This document shows positions 53,611 through 63,924 of a stretch of DNA of 64,000 nt, piece after piece. Position 1 is the first letter of the stretch, and each line of letters opens with the position of its first letter. The notes beneath the pieces were generated by a model that saw nothing but the letters and a program-made list of their open reading frames with translations, searched no databases and was not told the origin of the DNA. A program made the translations under genes and the position numbers. This DNA comes from Luminiphilus sp. (GTDB lineage Bacteria; Pseudomonadota; Gammaproteobacteria; Pseudomonadales; Halieaceae): assembly GCA_029253085.1 (NCBI GenBank), contig JAQXAF010000016.1, positions 1 through 64,000 on the forward strand, written 5' to 3'.

Positions 53611-56100
53611 ATGAGCAGCGAAGACGATCTAATTTCAGACAAGTCAGACGAAAGCACAGATGATGGCGTCCTTGAAGGCGTGTCGGCACACTATGAATTG
53701 GGCACCGAAGACGTCATTACGGCAGATCAGTCATCGGCTCCAGCCGTAGCGGATGACGTACTGCCCGAGACGTTAGTGCTGCTTCCATTGCCCGGGCGTC
53801 CTTTTTTCCCAGGCCAAGTTCAGCCCATCGGCTTGAACCCCGACCAATGGCAAAAAACACTGAACGCTATATCAGAGCAGGGAAAGGGTCTGCTGGGGTT
53901 GGCTTTTGTCGGTGATGCTAATCCTGTCGACGTGATGACCAATGATTTCCCCGACATGGGTTGCGTTGTGAGACTGCACAGCCCCCCGGGACAGTCGGAC
54001 AATCCGGGACAATTTCTTGCTCAAGGCATCAAGCGGTTTCGAATTATTCGATGGTTGCGCGAAGATGGCCCTTTCATTGCGCAGGTTGAATATCCCCGCT
54101 CCAAAGGCGACCGCGACAGCGACGAAGTCAAAGCGTATGCAATGGCGATTATTGCCGCGATCAAAGAGTTGCTGCCACTCAATCCGCTCTACTCTCAAGA
54201 GCTTAAGCAGTATCTGGGTAAATTCAATCCGAATCAGCCCAGTCTGCTGGCAGACTTTGCTGCTGCGATGACGACCGCGTCGGGGGATCAGCTGCAAGGT
54301 ATTTTGCAAACGCTGCCTCTTACGGCGCGTATGACTAAGGTGCTCGAATTGCTGCGGCGTGAGAAAGAGGTTGCCGAACTTCAAGGAGAAATCAGCCGAG
54401 AGGTAAACGATAAGGCCTCTGATAACCAGCGAGAGTTTTTTCTTAAAGAGCAGATGAAGGTTATCCAGCGAGAGCTGGGAATATCCAAGGACGATAGGAC
54501 GTCGGATGCCGAAAAATTTGCCGAGCGTATGTTGACGCGAAATCCTCCAGAGCACGTTGCCAGTCGCTTTTCAGAGGAATTAGACAAGTTGAGGGTGCTC
54601 GAGTCAGGATCACCTGAATATGCCGTCACACGTAATTATCTTGATTGGGTCAGTGCAGTGCCCTGGGGCGTATTTTCAGACGATAACCTCAGTCTCGAAC
54701 ATGCTCGAGACGAGCTCAACCGCCATCATGACGGGCTTGGAGACGTTAAAGAACGGATTGTAGAGTTTTTAGCCGTGGGCAATTTTAAAGGCACGATTGA
54801 TGGCTCCATCCTGTTGCTAGTCGGTCCTCCGGGGGTTGGTAAAACCAGTATTGGTAAGTCTGTCGCTGATGCCTTAGGCCGAAAATTTTTCCGGTTTAGT
54901 TTAGGCGGCATGCGAGATGAGGCAGAGATAAAGGGGCACCGCCGCACCTATATTGGTGCGCTGCCTGGTAAGTTGGTGCAGGCCCTGAAAGATGTCGACG
55001 TTGCGAATCCAGTGATTATGCTTGATGAGATCGATAAGGTGGGTCGCTCTTACAACGGCGATCCTGCTTCAGCACTTTTGGAAGTGTTGGACCCCGAGCA
55101 AAACAACGAGTTCATGGATCATTATCTCGATTTGCGTGTCGACCTGTCACGGGTTCTTTTTATTGCCACTGCTAACCAACTTGATTCGATCCCACCGGCG
55201 CTGCTAGATCGTATGGAGACCATTCGCCTTGCAGGTTATATCGCTGAGGAAAAATTAGCGATTGCGCGTAACCATCTGTGGCCAAAGTTGCTTAAACGGC
55301 ATGGAGCTAAGCCGTCACAAGTGAGAATTAATGATGCTGCACTTCGTCTTGTAATTGACGGCTACTGTCGGGAAGCGGGAGTGCGACAGTTAGAAAAGCA
55401 GTTGGCGGCGCTGATAAGAAAATCTATCGTCCAGATTGTTGACAGCGATACCTCCCGTATACGGCTGGGTAAAAAAGATATTGCAGATTTACTGGGGCAG
55501 CCTCGCTATCGCAGTGAGCGCCCGCTGCGTGGAAAGGGGGTGGTAACAGGGCTCGCTTGGACTGCGCAAGGCGGCGTCACCCTCGCCATCGAATCTAGCA
55601 GAGTTCACACGTTGCATCGTGGTTTGAAGCTCACGGGCCAGCTGGGTGAAGTGATGAAGGAAAGTGCCGAGATAGCCTACAGTTATATTGTTGCCCAGTT
55701 AAATAACTTTGGTTGTCACGAAGATTTCTTTGACACCTCACTGGTTCATTTACACGTGCCAGAAGGGGCGACACCAAAAGATGGTCCCAGTGCCGGCATT
55801 ACCATGGCGACAGCACTACTATCCCTTGCGCGAAGTCAGCGTATAAAACGCCCGCTGGCGATGACCGGCGAGCTAACATTAACCGGACGCGTGCTGCCCG
55901 TCGGGGGCATCAGAGAAAAGATTGTTGCGGCTCGCAGGGCTCAAATCCCCGAGGTGCTATTACCCTTCGCTAATCGCGGGGACTACGACGAGCTGCCCGA
56001 TCATTTAACGGCGGATATGACCGTGCACTTTGTGCGAAGTTTTGATGAGGTTTTTGAAATCGTATTTGGTGGAACGGCAGCTAAACGGCCTCTCCATTAA
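53611..56100 (+). CDS. lon: Endopeptidase La (Lon protease)
   Basis: GPPGVGKTSIGKSVADALGRKFFRFSLGGMRDEAEIKGHRRTYIGALPGK; catalytic DGPSAGITMA. Confidence 0.96.
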   Translation: MSSEDDLISDKSDESTDDGVLEGVSAHYELGTEDVITADQSSAPAVADDVLPETLVLLPLPGRPFFPGQVQPIGLNPDQWQKTLNAISEQGKGLLGLAFVGDANPVDVMTNDFPDMGCVVRLHSPPGQSDNPGQFLAQGIKRFRIIRWLREDGPFIAQVEYPRSKGDRDSDEVKAYAMAIIAAIKELLPLNPLYSQELKQYLGKFNPNQPSLLADFAAAMTTASGDQLQGILQTLPLTARMTKVLELLRREKEVAELQGEISREVNDKASDNQREFFLKEQMKVIQRELGISKDDRTSDAEKFAERMLTRNPPEHVASRFSEELDKLRVLESGSPEYAVTRNYLDWVSAVPWGVFSDDNLSLEHARDELNRHHDGLGDVKERIVEFLAVGNFKGTIDGSILLLVGPPGVGKTSIGKSVADALGRKFFRFSLGGMRDEAEIKGHRRTYIGALPGKLVQALKDVDVANPVIMLDEIDKVGRSYNGDPASALLEVLDPEQNNEFMDHYLDLRVDLSRVLFIATANQLDSIPPALLDRMETIRLAGYIAEEKLAIARNHLWPKLLKRHGAKPSQVRINDAALRLVIDGYCREAGVRQLEKQLAALIRKSIVQIVDSDTSRIRLGKKDIADLLGQPRYRSERPLRGKGVVTGLAWTAQGGVTLAIESSRVHTLHRGLKLTGQLGEVMKESAEIAYSYIVAQLNNFGCHEDFFDTSLVHLHVPEGATPKDGPSAGITMATALLSLARSQRIKRPLAMTGELTLTGRVLPVGGIREKIVAARRAQIPEVLLPFANRGDYDELPDHLTADMTVHFVRSFDEVFEIVFGGTAAKRPLH

Positions 56101-56110
56101 CCGGAGGGTC

Positions 56111-57094
56111 TCAGGGCGCGTCCGCAGTAAGAATTGCTCGGACAGGTGCGGCGTGGCCCTCTGCCGTAAGAGTTGCATTTTCGCTGTCTAGAAATTGCTC
56201 CAGTGAGTGGAAAGTCATCCACGGTGTGCTCCGCTGTTCGTTGGTGGATGTGGTATTGACATCAACTATCTGAGCATTTTTGAAGCCTACTTTTTCAAGC
56301 CACCCGCGAAGCGTCACGGGGCTGGGCAGACACCAAACGTTGCCCATTCTGGCGTAACGATTTGGGGGGATGAAAACGGTGTTGGGGCCGCCGTCAACAA
56401 CCAGTGTCTCTAATATCAATTGGCCGTCACTGCGCAGCGCATCTCTGAGTTCGATCAGGTGATCCAGCGGTGATCGACGGTGGTAAAGAACTCCCATTGA
56501 AAAAACCGTATCGAAAGCGCCAAGTTTTGGAGGGAGTTGCTCAAGTGTGATGGGCAAAACATGTATGTCTGGCTGGCCTAAGTAATGTTGTATTGCCCTA
56601 AATTGAAAGTTGAATAATGGGCTGGGATCGATGCCGATCACCTCGTTTGCGCCAGCCCCCAGCATTCGCCAGCTGTGGTATCCACTGCCACAACCGACAT
56701 CTAAGACCCGACGCTGAGAAAGGTCATGCAGCGCGCCCTCAAGCCGGCCCCACTTCCAGTCGGAGCGCCATTCGGTATCAAGGTGTAGATCAAAAAGTTG
56801 GAAGGGGCCTTTGCGCCAAGGGTGCAGACCTTGTAAGGCCGCGACAAGCTGTTTGCGCTCACTGTCGGTGATGGATCCGGTGCAACCTACTCGGTCACTG
56901 GAAAGATTGATGGTGTCGGCGGAAATTTTTGGCAGTGATAAGAAGGCGTCATGCCAACGTGGAATATCGCCGTAGCGCGCGCTAGAGAAGCCCTGCGCCA
57001 GCTGGCGTGGTAGTTCTGTCAGCCACGGCTCAAGCGGTGTATCCCTCCAGCGCTCCTGCAGGCGCATTAGGTCTTGCGCTACAATTTCATCCAT
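56111..57094 (-). CDS. cmoB: tRNA U34 carboxymethyltransferase CmoB
   Basis: VLDVGCGSGYHSWRMLGAGANEVIGIDPSPLFNFQFRAIQHYLG; FSMGVLYHRRSPLDHL. Confidence 0.94.
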   Translation of the reverse strand: MDEIVAQDLMRLQERWRDTPLEPWLTELPRQLAQGFSSARYGDIPRWHDAFLSLPKISADTINLSSDRVGCTGSITDSERKQLVAALQGLHPWRKGPFQLFDLHLDTEWRSDWKWGRLEGALHDLSQRRVLDVGCGSGYHSWRMLGAGANEVIGIDPSPLFNFQFRAIQHYLGQPDIHVLPITLEQLPPKLGAFDTVFSMGVLYHRRSPLDHLIELRDALRSDGQLILETLVVDGGPNTVFIPPNRYARMGNVWCLPSPVTLRGWLEKVGFKNAQIVDVNTTSTNEQRSTPWMTFHSLEQFLDSENATLTAEGHAAPVRAILTADAP

Positions 57095-57456
57095 CTGTGT
57101 ATCCTTAAAAATAAAGACAAGCTTAAACCTTGATCGCATTTTACGATGTTAAAGCACACGGTAATTTCTATCATTAAGCCGAATCTGGGACGGCCTGCTA
57201 CTACGACAGTGTGGTGGGTAGCCGTCACGTATCGCTGTGTGGGGTTGTTAATATGTGTGAATAGAAAAACTGCAAAATAGCGGCCTTATTTTAGGCGTAT
57301 CAGTGCGAAAAACGCCATAAAACTCCTCGCAAAGATGGCGCCGTTTTCATTTTACGTGCTCCAAGAACGTCAACCGATGATCGTCAGTGGTTGGCAGTGA
57401 GGTTGCTGCTGATTCATAATTCAGTTTCGATCGCCAACCGACCTCGGGAAATAGTC

Positions 57457-58644
57457 ATGTTTGAAGAATTACCCATATTGCCTCCAGATTCCATACTCGG
57501 CCTGGCTGCAGAATGTCGCGCTGATCCGAATCCCGATAAAGTCGATCTTACGATTGGAATTTATATGGATGAGTCAGGCAACTGCCCCGTTTTTAATGCG
57601 GTTCGATTGGCTCAGCATCAGCTGGTAGATGAGGAGCAGACGAAGTCTTACATACCCCCTCAGGGTGACCCCAATTTTATAAACGGCCTAGTTGAACTTG
57701 TTGTCGGGGCCAATGCCCTGACGGTCCGAGCCGGGTGTGTTGGCGCGGTTCAGGCTCCCGGTGGCTGTGGTGCCGTTCGCCTAGGGGCCGAAGTCCTCAA
57801 AGCCTCGGGCACCCAGGGTAAAGTTTGGGTGAGCGATCCGACGTGGCCGGTGCACATTCCATTGATTACAAGTGCTGGGTTGGAGCTGAGCCAGTATCGA
57901 TACTACGACCCGGAGACACATGGCGTAGATTTTTCTGCCATGACCCAAGATCTGGCGGCTGCAGGATCGGACGACATTGTTTTGCTTCATGGTTGTTGTC
58001 ACAACCCAAGTGGTGCTGATTTGACGCCTGAGCAATGGCGTGAAATTGCTAGTATGGCCGCGAAACAGGGTTTTACGCCGATGGTCGATTTGGCCTATCA
58101 GGGATTTGGGGAAGGTCTTGAGGCAGATGTTTATGGGCTGCGAACTCTGATCGAACAGGTTCCAGAGGTGGTGATTGCCGCTTCACTGTCCAAGAACATG
58201 GGTTTATATCGCGAGCGTACGGGTTTGGCGATTTTTGTGGGTCCCGAGACTCGGACTGCAGAGGCAACGGTGAGTCAAGCCAAGGCTGCAGCTAGGCGCA
58301 TTTACTCTATGCCTCCAGCCCATGGTGCACTGTTGGCAGGGCGCGTTTTGGGTGATCCTGTTTTGCGCGCTGACTGGGAGGCTGAGTTGACCGCAATGTG
58401 TGCACGCATCAACGGGCTGCGTTCCGAGTTTCAACGCCGGCTTGAAGATGCGACGGGACGAGATTTTGGCTTCATCGCGAAAGAAAAAGGGATGTTTTCT
58501 TTCCTGGGCCTAACAGAGGAGCAAGCTCGTGACGTTAGATCCGAGCGAGGTCTTTATATGTTGAACTCCTCACGAATTAACATCGCCAGTCTGAATGCTA
58601 AAAATATGGATCGCGTGGTCGCTGCGGTGACCTCAGTACTTTAA
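57457..58644 (+). CDS. Aspartate/aromatic amino acid aminotransferase
   Basis: ADPNPDKVDLTIGIYMDESGNCPVF; LLHGCCHNPSGADLTPEQW; SLSKNMGLYRERTG. Confidence 0.93.
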   Translation: MFEELPILPPDSILGLAAECRADPNPDKVDLTIGIYMDESGNCPVFNAVRLAQHQLVDEEQTKSYIPPQGDPNFINGLVELVVGANALTVRAGCVGAVQAPGGCGAVRLGAEVLKASGTQGKVWVSDPTWPVHIPLITSAGLELSQYRYYDPETHGVDFSAMTQDLAAAGSDDIVLLHGCCHNPSGADLTPEQWREIASMAAKQGFTPMVDLAYQGFGEGLEADVYGLRTLIEQVPEVVIAASLSKNMGLYRERTGLAIFVGPETRTAEATVSQAKAAARRIYSMPPAHGALLAGRVLGDPVLRADWEAELTAMCARINGLRSEFQRRLEDATGRDFGFIAKEKGMFSFLGLTEEQARDVRSERGLYMLNSSRINIASLNAKNMDRVVAAVTSVL

Positions 58645-58651
58645 GCGGCCT

Positions 58652-60541
58652 CTAGTCCTCCAATTCTGACCAGCGCTCAATGGCACGCTCAAGATCACTG
58701 TTGAGTTGTTCAAGATCATCCAGTTGCTTGCGAACAAGGTCAGCAGGCTGTTGGTAAAAATCAGGCGACGCAATTTGCAGTTCTCGCTGAGTCTGCTGTT
58801 CCTCCAAGCCCTCTATGAGGGCAGGGAGGGACTCTAATTCACGCTGCTCTTTGTAGCTGAGTTTTTTTCTGGGTTTGGCTTGGATCATCGCATCGTCAAT
58901 GATGGCAATTTTTTTAGATGTTGATGTTGGGCCTCCATCGACTGCCTCTGCCACCAGGCGGCCACCTCGTGACTCCCAATCGCTGTAGCCACCCGCTTGC
59001 TCTTCGATCGAGCCGTCTTCCCCCATAACGAGCAAACTGGTGACAACGCTATCCATAAAGTCGCGATCGTGGCTGACTAACAAAAGGGTGCCCTTAAAGT
59101 CTGCCAAAATTTCTTCTAACAGCTCGAGGGTTTCTATATCTAAATCATTGGTGGGTTCGTCAAGTACAAGTAGGTTTGCAGGGCGAGTAAACAGCCTCGC
59201 GAGAATGGCTCGGTTACGCTCGCCCCCCGAAAGCGCCTTTACCGGGGTGCGCACACGCTCGGGTGTAAAAAGAAAGTCACCAAGATAACTGATGGCGTGT
59301 CGCCTTCGGCCATTGATCTCAATAAACTCCTGGCCACCGCAAATGTTATCAATCAGGTTTGCCTCGGGATCGAGCTGGCCCCTCAATTGATCAGAATAGG
59401 CCACCTCAAGGCGCGTGCCGACCTGAACATCGCCACTTTCAGGTTGGAGCTCGCCTAATAGGAGCTTTACGAGTGTCGTTTTACCAATGCCGTTGCGGCC
59501 TACGATACCAACGCGGTCGCCGCGTTGAATGATGGTCGAAAATCGATCAACAATAGGTCTAGAGGCCCAAGAGAAACTCACGTCCTTGAGCTCGGTTACC
59601 AGTTTTCCTGAGGCTCGTGCATCTTCCACGCCAAAGCTCGCAGTTCCTTGCCTTTCTCTGCGCTGGGAGCGCTCCTCGCGCAGCGCTTCCAATGCGCGCA
59701 CGCGCCCTTCGTTACGCGTGCGCCGGGCCTTAATGCCTTGACGAATCCATACCTCCTCCTCAGCCAATTTTTTATCAAACAGAGCGTTGGCTCTAGCTTC
59801 GGAGGCGAGTTCTTGCTCTCTGAATTGCAGAAAACCCCTGTAATCGCCTTGCCACAAAGACATATGACCGCGCTCTAACTCGGCCATGCTGGTCACGCAG
59901 TTTTGCAAAAACCGTCGGTCATGGCTGATGACAACCAATGCCCCCCTAAAGGTTTTTAGGTGGCCCTCTAGCCACTCGATAGTGGGTATATCGAGGTGGT
60001 TTGTCGGCTCGTCGAGCAACAGTATGTCCGGCTGGGTCACCAGTGCTCTTGCTAGCGATACCCTGCGACGCCAACCGCCAGAGAGTGCCGCCATCGACGT
60101 GTCCGTGGGCAGGCCCAGCTGTGAAATGACTGTTTCAACACGTTGCTGCAGCTGCCAACCATCTTCGGCCTCCAAAGCCTGTTGAATGTTGGCCAATTCA
60201 TCCATATCGGCTTCTGATCCAGAGGCAATGATTTGGTGATACCGAGCCAATAGTCGACCAGCGGCTTCTAGGCCTCCGGCAACAACGTCATAAACGGTCA
60301 CGTCTTCACCGTCAGGTAATTCCTGCTCAAGGCGTGCTAATCGTGCCCCGGGTTTTAGCCACCGTTCTCCAGCATCGGGCTTCAGCTCTCCCGCTAAAAT
60401 TTTAAACAGCGTCGTTTTTCCCGCCCCGTTACGGCCCAACAGGCCAACCCGTTGGCCTGAATCCAAGTTTAGGCTTACTCGATCAAGGATGACATGAGTG
60501 CCAAAGTGAAGTTCAACCTCGTCTAAGCGCAAGAGGGGCAT
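58652..60541 (-). CDS. uup: ABC-F family ATPase Uup-like
   Basis: Two ATPase domains (LLGRNGAGKTTLFKILAGE; LSGGWRRRVSLARALV; IVGRNGIGKTTLVKLLLGE; LSGGERNRAILARLF); C-terminal coiled coil. Confidence 0.93.
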   Translation of the reverse strand: MPLLRLDEVELHFGTHVILDRVSLNLDSGQRVGLLGRNGAGKTTLFKILAGELKPDAGERWLKPGARLARLEQELPDGEDVTVYDVVAGGLEAAGRLLARYHQIIASGSEADMDELANIQQALEAEDGWQLQQRVETVISQLGLPTDTSMAALSGGWRRRVSLARALVTQPDILLLDEPTNHLDIPTIEWLEGHLKTFRGALVVISHDRRFLQNCVTSMAELERGHMSLWQGDYRGFLQFREQELASEARANALFDKKLAEEEVWIRQGIKARRTRNEGRVRALEALREERSQRRERQGTASFGVEDARASGKLVTELKDVSFSWASRPIVDRFSTIIQRGDRVGIVGRNGIGKTTLVKLLLGELQPESGDVQVGTRLEVAYSDQLRGQLDPEANLIDNICGGQEFIEINGRRRHAISYLGDFLFTPERVRTPVKALSGGERNRAILARLFTRPANLLVLDEPTNDLDIETLELLEEILADFKGTLLLVSHDRDFMDSVVTSLLVMGEDGSIEEQAGGYSDWESRGGRLVAEAVDGGPTSTSKKIAIIDDAMIQAKPRKKLSYKEQRELESLPALIEGLEEQQTQRELQIASPDFYQQPADLVRKQLDDLEQLNSDLERAIERWSELED

Positions 60542-60633
60542 AGTCGTGTTCCAAATTTAGGGGCGGGCAGTGTACGCCATCCCATTCCAGTCTCCGAATC
60601 GGTTAAAATGGCGCGCTAGACAAGGAGAAATTT

Positions 60634-61665
60634 GTGTACCCACATGTTACTGACTTCAACGATCGGTGGATCGCTCGCTGGCTAACTGTCTGCGCCGTCG
60701 TTATTTTTGGAATGATCCTCTTAGGCGGCGTCACACGCCTGACCGACTCAGGTCTGTCTATGGTGGAGTGGCAGCCAATTATGGGCGCGATCCCGCCATT
60801 AAGTGCGGCGGATTGGGAAGTGGCTTTTGCAAAATATCAGCAATACCCCGAGTTCCAGAAAATTAATTACGGGATGGATTTGGCAGGGTTTAAGGTTATT
60901 TTTCTCTATGAATATTTGCACCGTGTACTCGGCCGCTTGATCGGATTGCTGTACCTGTTTCCCATGGTGTTTTTTATGGCTAGAGGGATGGTGCGGCGCC
61001 CGCTAGTACCGAAATTGCTCGTGTTATTTGTACTCGGAGGCTGCCAGGGTTTGCTTGGCTGGTACATGGTAAAGAGTGGGCTGGTCGACCGGCCAGATGT
61101 TTCACAGTATCGATTGACAGCGCATTTGGGCCTCGCGGTGCTTGTGTACGGTTACATGGTCTGGCTGATTATCCAGATTACTTCGCCACATCGCCGCTTA
61201 CCAAAGCATCCGCCTGTGAGAATCATGGGTCTCGCGGCCTTGGTCTATCTCATGATACTCAGCGGGGGTTTCGTTGCAGGCACTGATGCGGGGGTAAGTT
61301 ATCCAACTTGGCCGCTAATGGGTGAGCACTTTATTCCACCGTCGATCTACGCTCAGGGTTGGGTTTCGGCATTTGAGCAGGTCACGACGATCCAATTCAA
61401 CCACCGAATGTTTGCTTATGCCCTTGCACTGTTTGTCGCTGCTATAGCTCTCGTTAATCTCCGTGCCAGCGCAGATTCGAGGGTTAAGTGGGGGGCAGGT
61501 GCCATGGCTGTTGCGCTCGTTTGTCAGGTAACGCTGGGTATTTCCACGTTGCTGACCCACGTGGCCGTGCCTGTAGCGGCGGCACACCAAGGAGGTGCTG
61601 TTGTCTTGCTGACCGCAGTTTTGTTCTTTTCCCACGCTCGTTTAACCGAACGTTCGCGTTTATAG
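60634..61665 (+). CDS. ctaA: Heme A synthase (COX15/CtaA family)
   Basis: GGVTRLTDSGLSMVEWQPIMGAIPP; YEYLHRVLGRLIG; FNHRMFAY. Confidence 0.95.
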   Translation: MYPHVTDFNDRWIARWLTVCAVVIFGMILLGGVTRLTDSGLSMVEWQPIMGAIPPLSAADWEVAFAKYQQYPEFQKINYGMDLAGFKVIFLYEYLHRVLGRLIGLLYLFPMVFFMARGMVRRPLVPKLLVLFVLGGCQGLLGWYMVKSGLVDRPDVSQYRLTAHLGLAVLVYGYMVWLIIQITSPHRRLPKHPPVRIMGLAALVYLMILSGGFVAGTDAGVSYPTWPLMGEHFIPPSIYAQGWVSAFEQVTTIQFNHRMFAYALALFVAAIALVNLRASADSRVKWGAGAMAVALVCQVTLGISTLLTHVAVPVAAAHQGGAVVLLTAVLFFSHARLTERSRL

Positions 61666-61800
61666 GGGTCCCACTTAAAAGTAAGCCCAAATTTGAAAAC
61701 ACCTGCTTTGAGTTTACTAGCGCGTTGCATCGAGGAGATGTAGTGACATACCCTGTCGCAATTGATCATTTTAAGTCGCTGCCAAGCTGAGTGGGGTTTC

Positions 61801-63924
61801 ATGGGAATTGCCGAAGACGACGTGCTGCTGGCATGTCTGGTCATCGTGGCTAGGCACCACGGACTCCCGGCTACCCCTGATTCCCTTAGCGCCGGTCTTC
61901 CCTCAACTGAGGGAGGCATTAACGCGAGTCTGCTACAGCGGGCCGCCCGTAGGGTTGGGTTACACAGCCGACTGAAAAAGCTTTCACTTGAAAGCATTCC
62001 TGCCAGTGTTTGCCCCGCCATCCTCCTTTTAGAGAACGGTGACGCTTGCGTTTATCTGGGCCAAAACAACGCGGGCAGTGCTGATGTTATATACCCTCGG
62101 CTAGTAAACGCGCCCGTTGAGGAGGCTTTTGACACATTAGAAGCAAAGTTTACAGGCTTTGCTTTACTGGCACGCCCCAAATTTTATTTCGATAGCCGGG
62201 TGGATTCCAGTGACTTGAAGCGTGAGGGCCATTGGTTTTGGTCTGCGATCCGAGGAAATATCCCGGTTTATAAGGACGTTCTTGTCGCGGCGTTTTTTAT
62301 CAATTTGTTTGCGTTGGCCGTTCCGATTTTTATGATGAATGTTTACGATCGTGTCGTACCTAATGCGGCTTTCGATACGCTGTGGGTGCTTTCGACCGGT
62401 GTTGTTCTTGTTCTTGTTGCAGATATGGTGCTCAAGTCGATGCGAGGTCATTTTTTGGATCTTGCCAGTCGGAGAGTTGATGTCGACTTGTCTGCCAAAA
62501 TTATGGAACGTACTTTGGGGATGCGATTGGAGCATCGTCCGGCTTCGGTGGGCTCCTTTGCAGTCAATCTCAGGTCTTTTGAGACACTCAGAGATTTCAT
62601 TACGTCGACAACGATTACAACAGTTATTGATTTGCCGTTTTCGGTACTATTTTTAGCGGTTATTGCGTGGATAGGCTGGCCGCTACTCGTACCTGTGTTT
62701 TTGGGAATACTGGCGATATTGACGTACGCCCTAGTCTCTAGCAAAAAGTTGAAGCGGCTGACGGAAACCACCTATCAGGCGGGTGCCCAGCGTAATGCCA
62801 CGCTCATAGAATCCTTGACCGGTTTAGATACGTTGAAGGCGTTGGGGGCTGAATCGGTGATGCAGCGCAAGTGGGAGGATACAACACGCTTTCTCGCAGG
62901 TGTTGGGGTCGACCTCAGGTTGGCGACACTGTCAGTCACACACTTCACAATGTTCGCGCAGCAGCTTGTGACCGTTGGGGTAATCATCGTCGGCGTATTC
63001 CTTATCTCCGAGGGCCAGCTGACCATGGGGGGCCTAATTGCCGGGTCGATGCTCTCGCGCCGATCAATGCAGCCTTTCGGCCAGATTGCTGGCCTTATCA
63101 CTCAAGCACACAACGCGCGGATGGCTTTAGATACACTCAACGGCTTATTTGAAACACCGACCGAGCGGCGCGAAGGCGGTGCTTTTGTCTCTCGAGATAA
63201 TTTTCGAGGTGATGTCACCTTTAAAAATGTGTCTTTTGCTTATCCGGGTAGTGAGACGGCGTCTGTTGCAGGAGTCTCTTTCAGTGTCAAGGCGGGGGAG
63301 CATGTTGCGATAGTGGGACGAGTGGGGTCGGGAAAATCAACGCTAACAAAGCTCGCTATGGGGCTTTATGAGCCGACCGAGGGCGCTGTACTTATTGATG
63401 GCATTGATTTGCGACAGCTCGACCCGGGTGAGTACCGTAAGGCTGTTGGCTACGTACCGCAGGATGTCACACTATTTCACGGAACATTACGGGAAAATAT
63501 GACGCTTGCGCATCGAGGTGTCGAAGACGATGCGCTGGTGCGAGCGGCTGAGCGTGCTGCACTGATTGATTTTGTGAACCGACACCCGCGGGGTTTCGAT
63601 ATGCCCATCAGCGAGCGGGGTGACTCGGTTTCGGGAGGCCAGCGTCGTTGTATAGCGCTTGCGCGCAGCTTGGTGCACACCCCTGGAATATTGTTCTTTG
63701 ACGAGCCCACGGGCTCAATGGACAACTCTACTGAGGCGACCATAAAAAAAGAACTCGAAAACTATTTGCCAGGTAGAACGCTATTACTCGTGACACACAG
63801 AAATTCACTGTTAGAGCTGGTTGATCGAATTATCGTGGTCGATGGCGGCAGGATTGTCGCAGATGGCGCAAAAGATGGGGTGTTGGCTGCATTGAAGCAG
63901 GGCAAGATAGGGCGAGCACGGTAA
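61801..63924 (+). CDS. Type I secretion system permease/ATPase, LapB-like, with C39-like N-terminal domain
   Basis: N-terminal DDVLLACLVIVARHHGLPATPDSLSAGLP; ABC membrane domain; ATPase IVGRVGSGKSTLTKLAMGLYEPTEGAVLIDGIDLRQLDP, SGGQRRCIALARSLV. Confidence 0.93.
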   Translation: MGIAEDDVLLACLVIVARHHGLPATPDSLSAGLPSTEGGINASLLQRAARRVGLHSRLKKLSLESIPASVCPAILLLENGDACVYLGQNNAGSADVIYPRLVNAPVEEAFDTLEAKFTGFALLARPKFYFDSRVDSSDLKREGHWFWSAIRGNIPVYKDVLVAAFFINLFALAVPIFMMNVYDRVVPNAAFDTLWVLSTGVVLVLVADMVLKSMRGHFLDLASRRVDVDLSAKIMERTLGMRLEHRPASVGSFAVNLRSFETLRDFITSTTITTVIDLPFSVLFLAVIAWIGWPLLVPVFLGILAILTYALVSSKKLKRLTETTYQAGAQRNATLIESLTGLDTLKALGAESVMQRKWEDTTRFLAGVGVDLRLATLSVTHFTMFAQQLVTVGVIIVGVFLISEGQLTMGGLIAGSMLSRRSMQPFGQIAGLITQAHNARMALDTLNGLFETPTERREGGAFVSRDNFRGDVTFKNVSFAYPGSETASVAGVSFSVKAGEHVAIVGRVGSGKSTLTKLAMGLYEPTEGAVLIDGIDLRQLDPGEYRKAVGYVPQDVTLFHGTLRENMTLAHRGVEDDALVRAAERAALIDFVNRHPRGFDMPISERGDSVSGGQRRCIALARSLVHTPGILFFDEPTGSMDNSTEATIKKELENYLPGRTLLLVTHRNSLLELVDRIIVVDGGRIVADGAKDGVLAALKQGKIGRAR

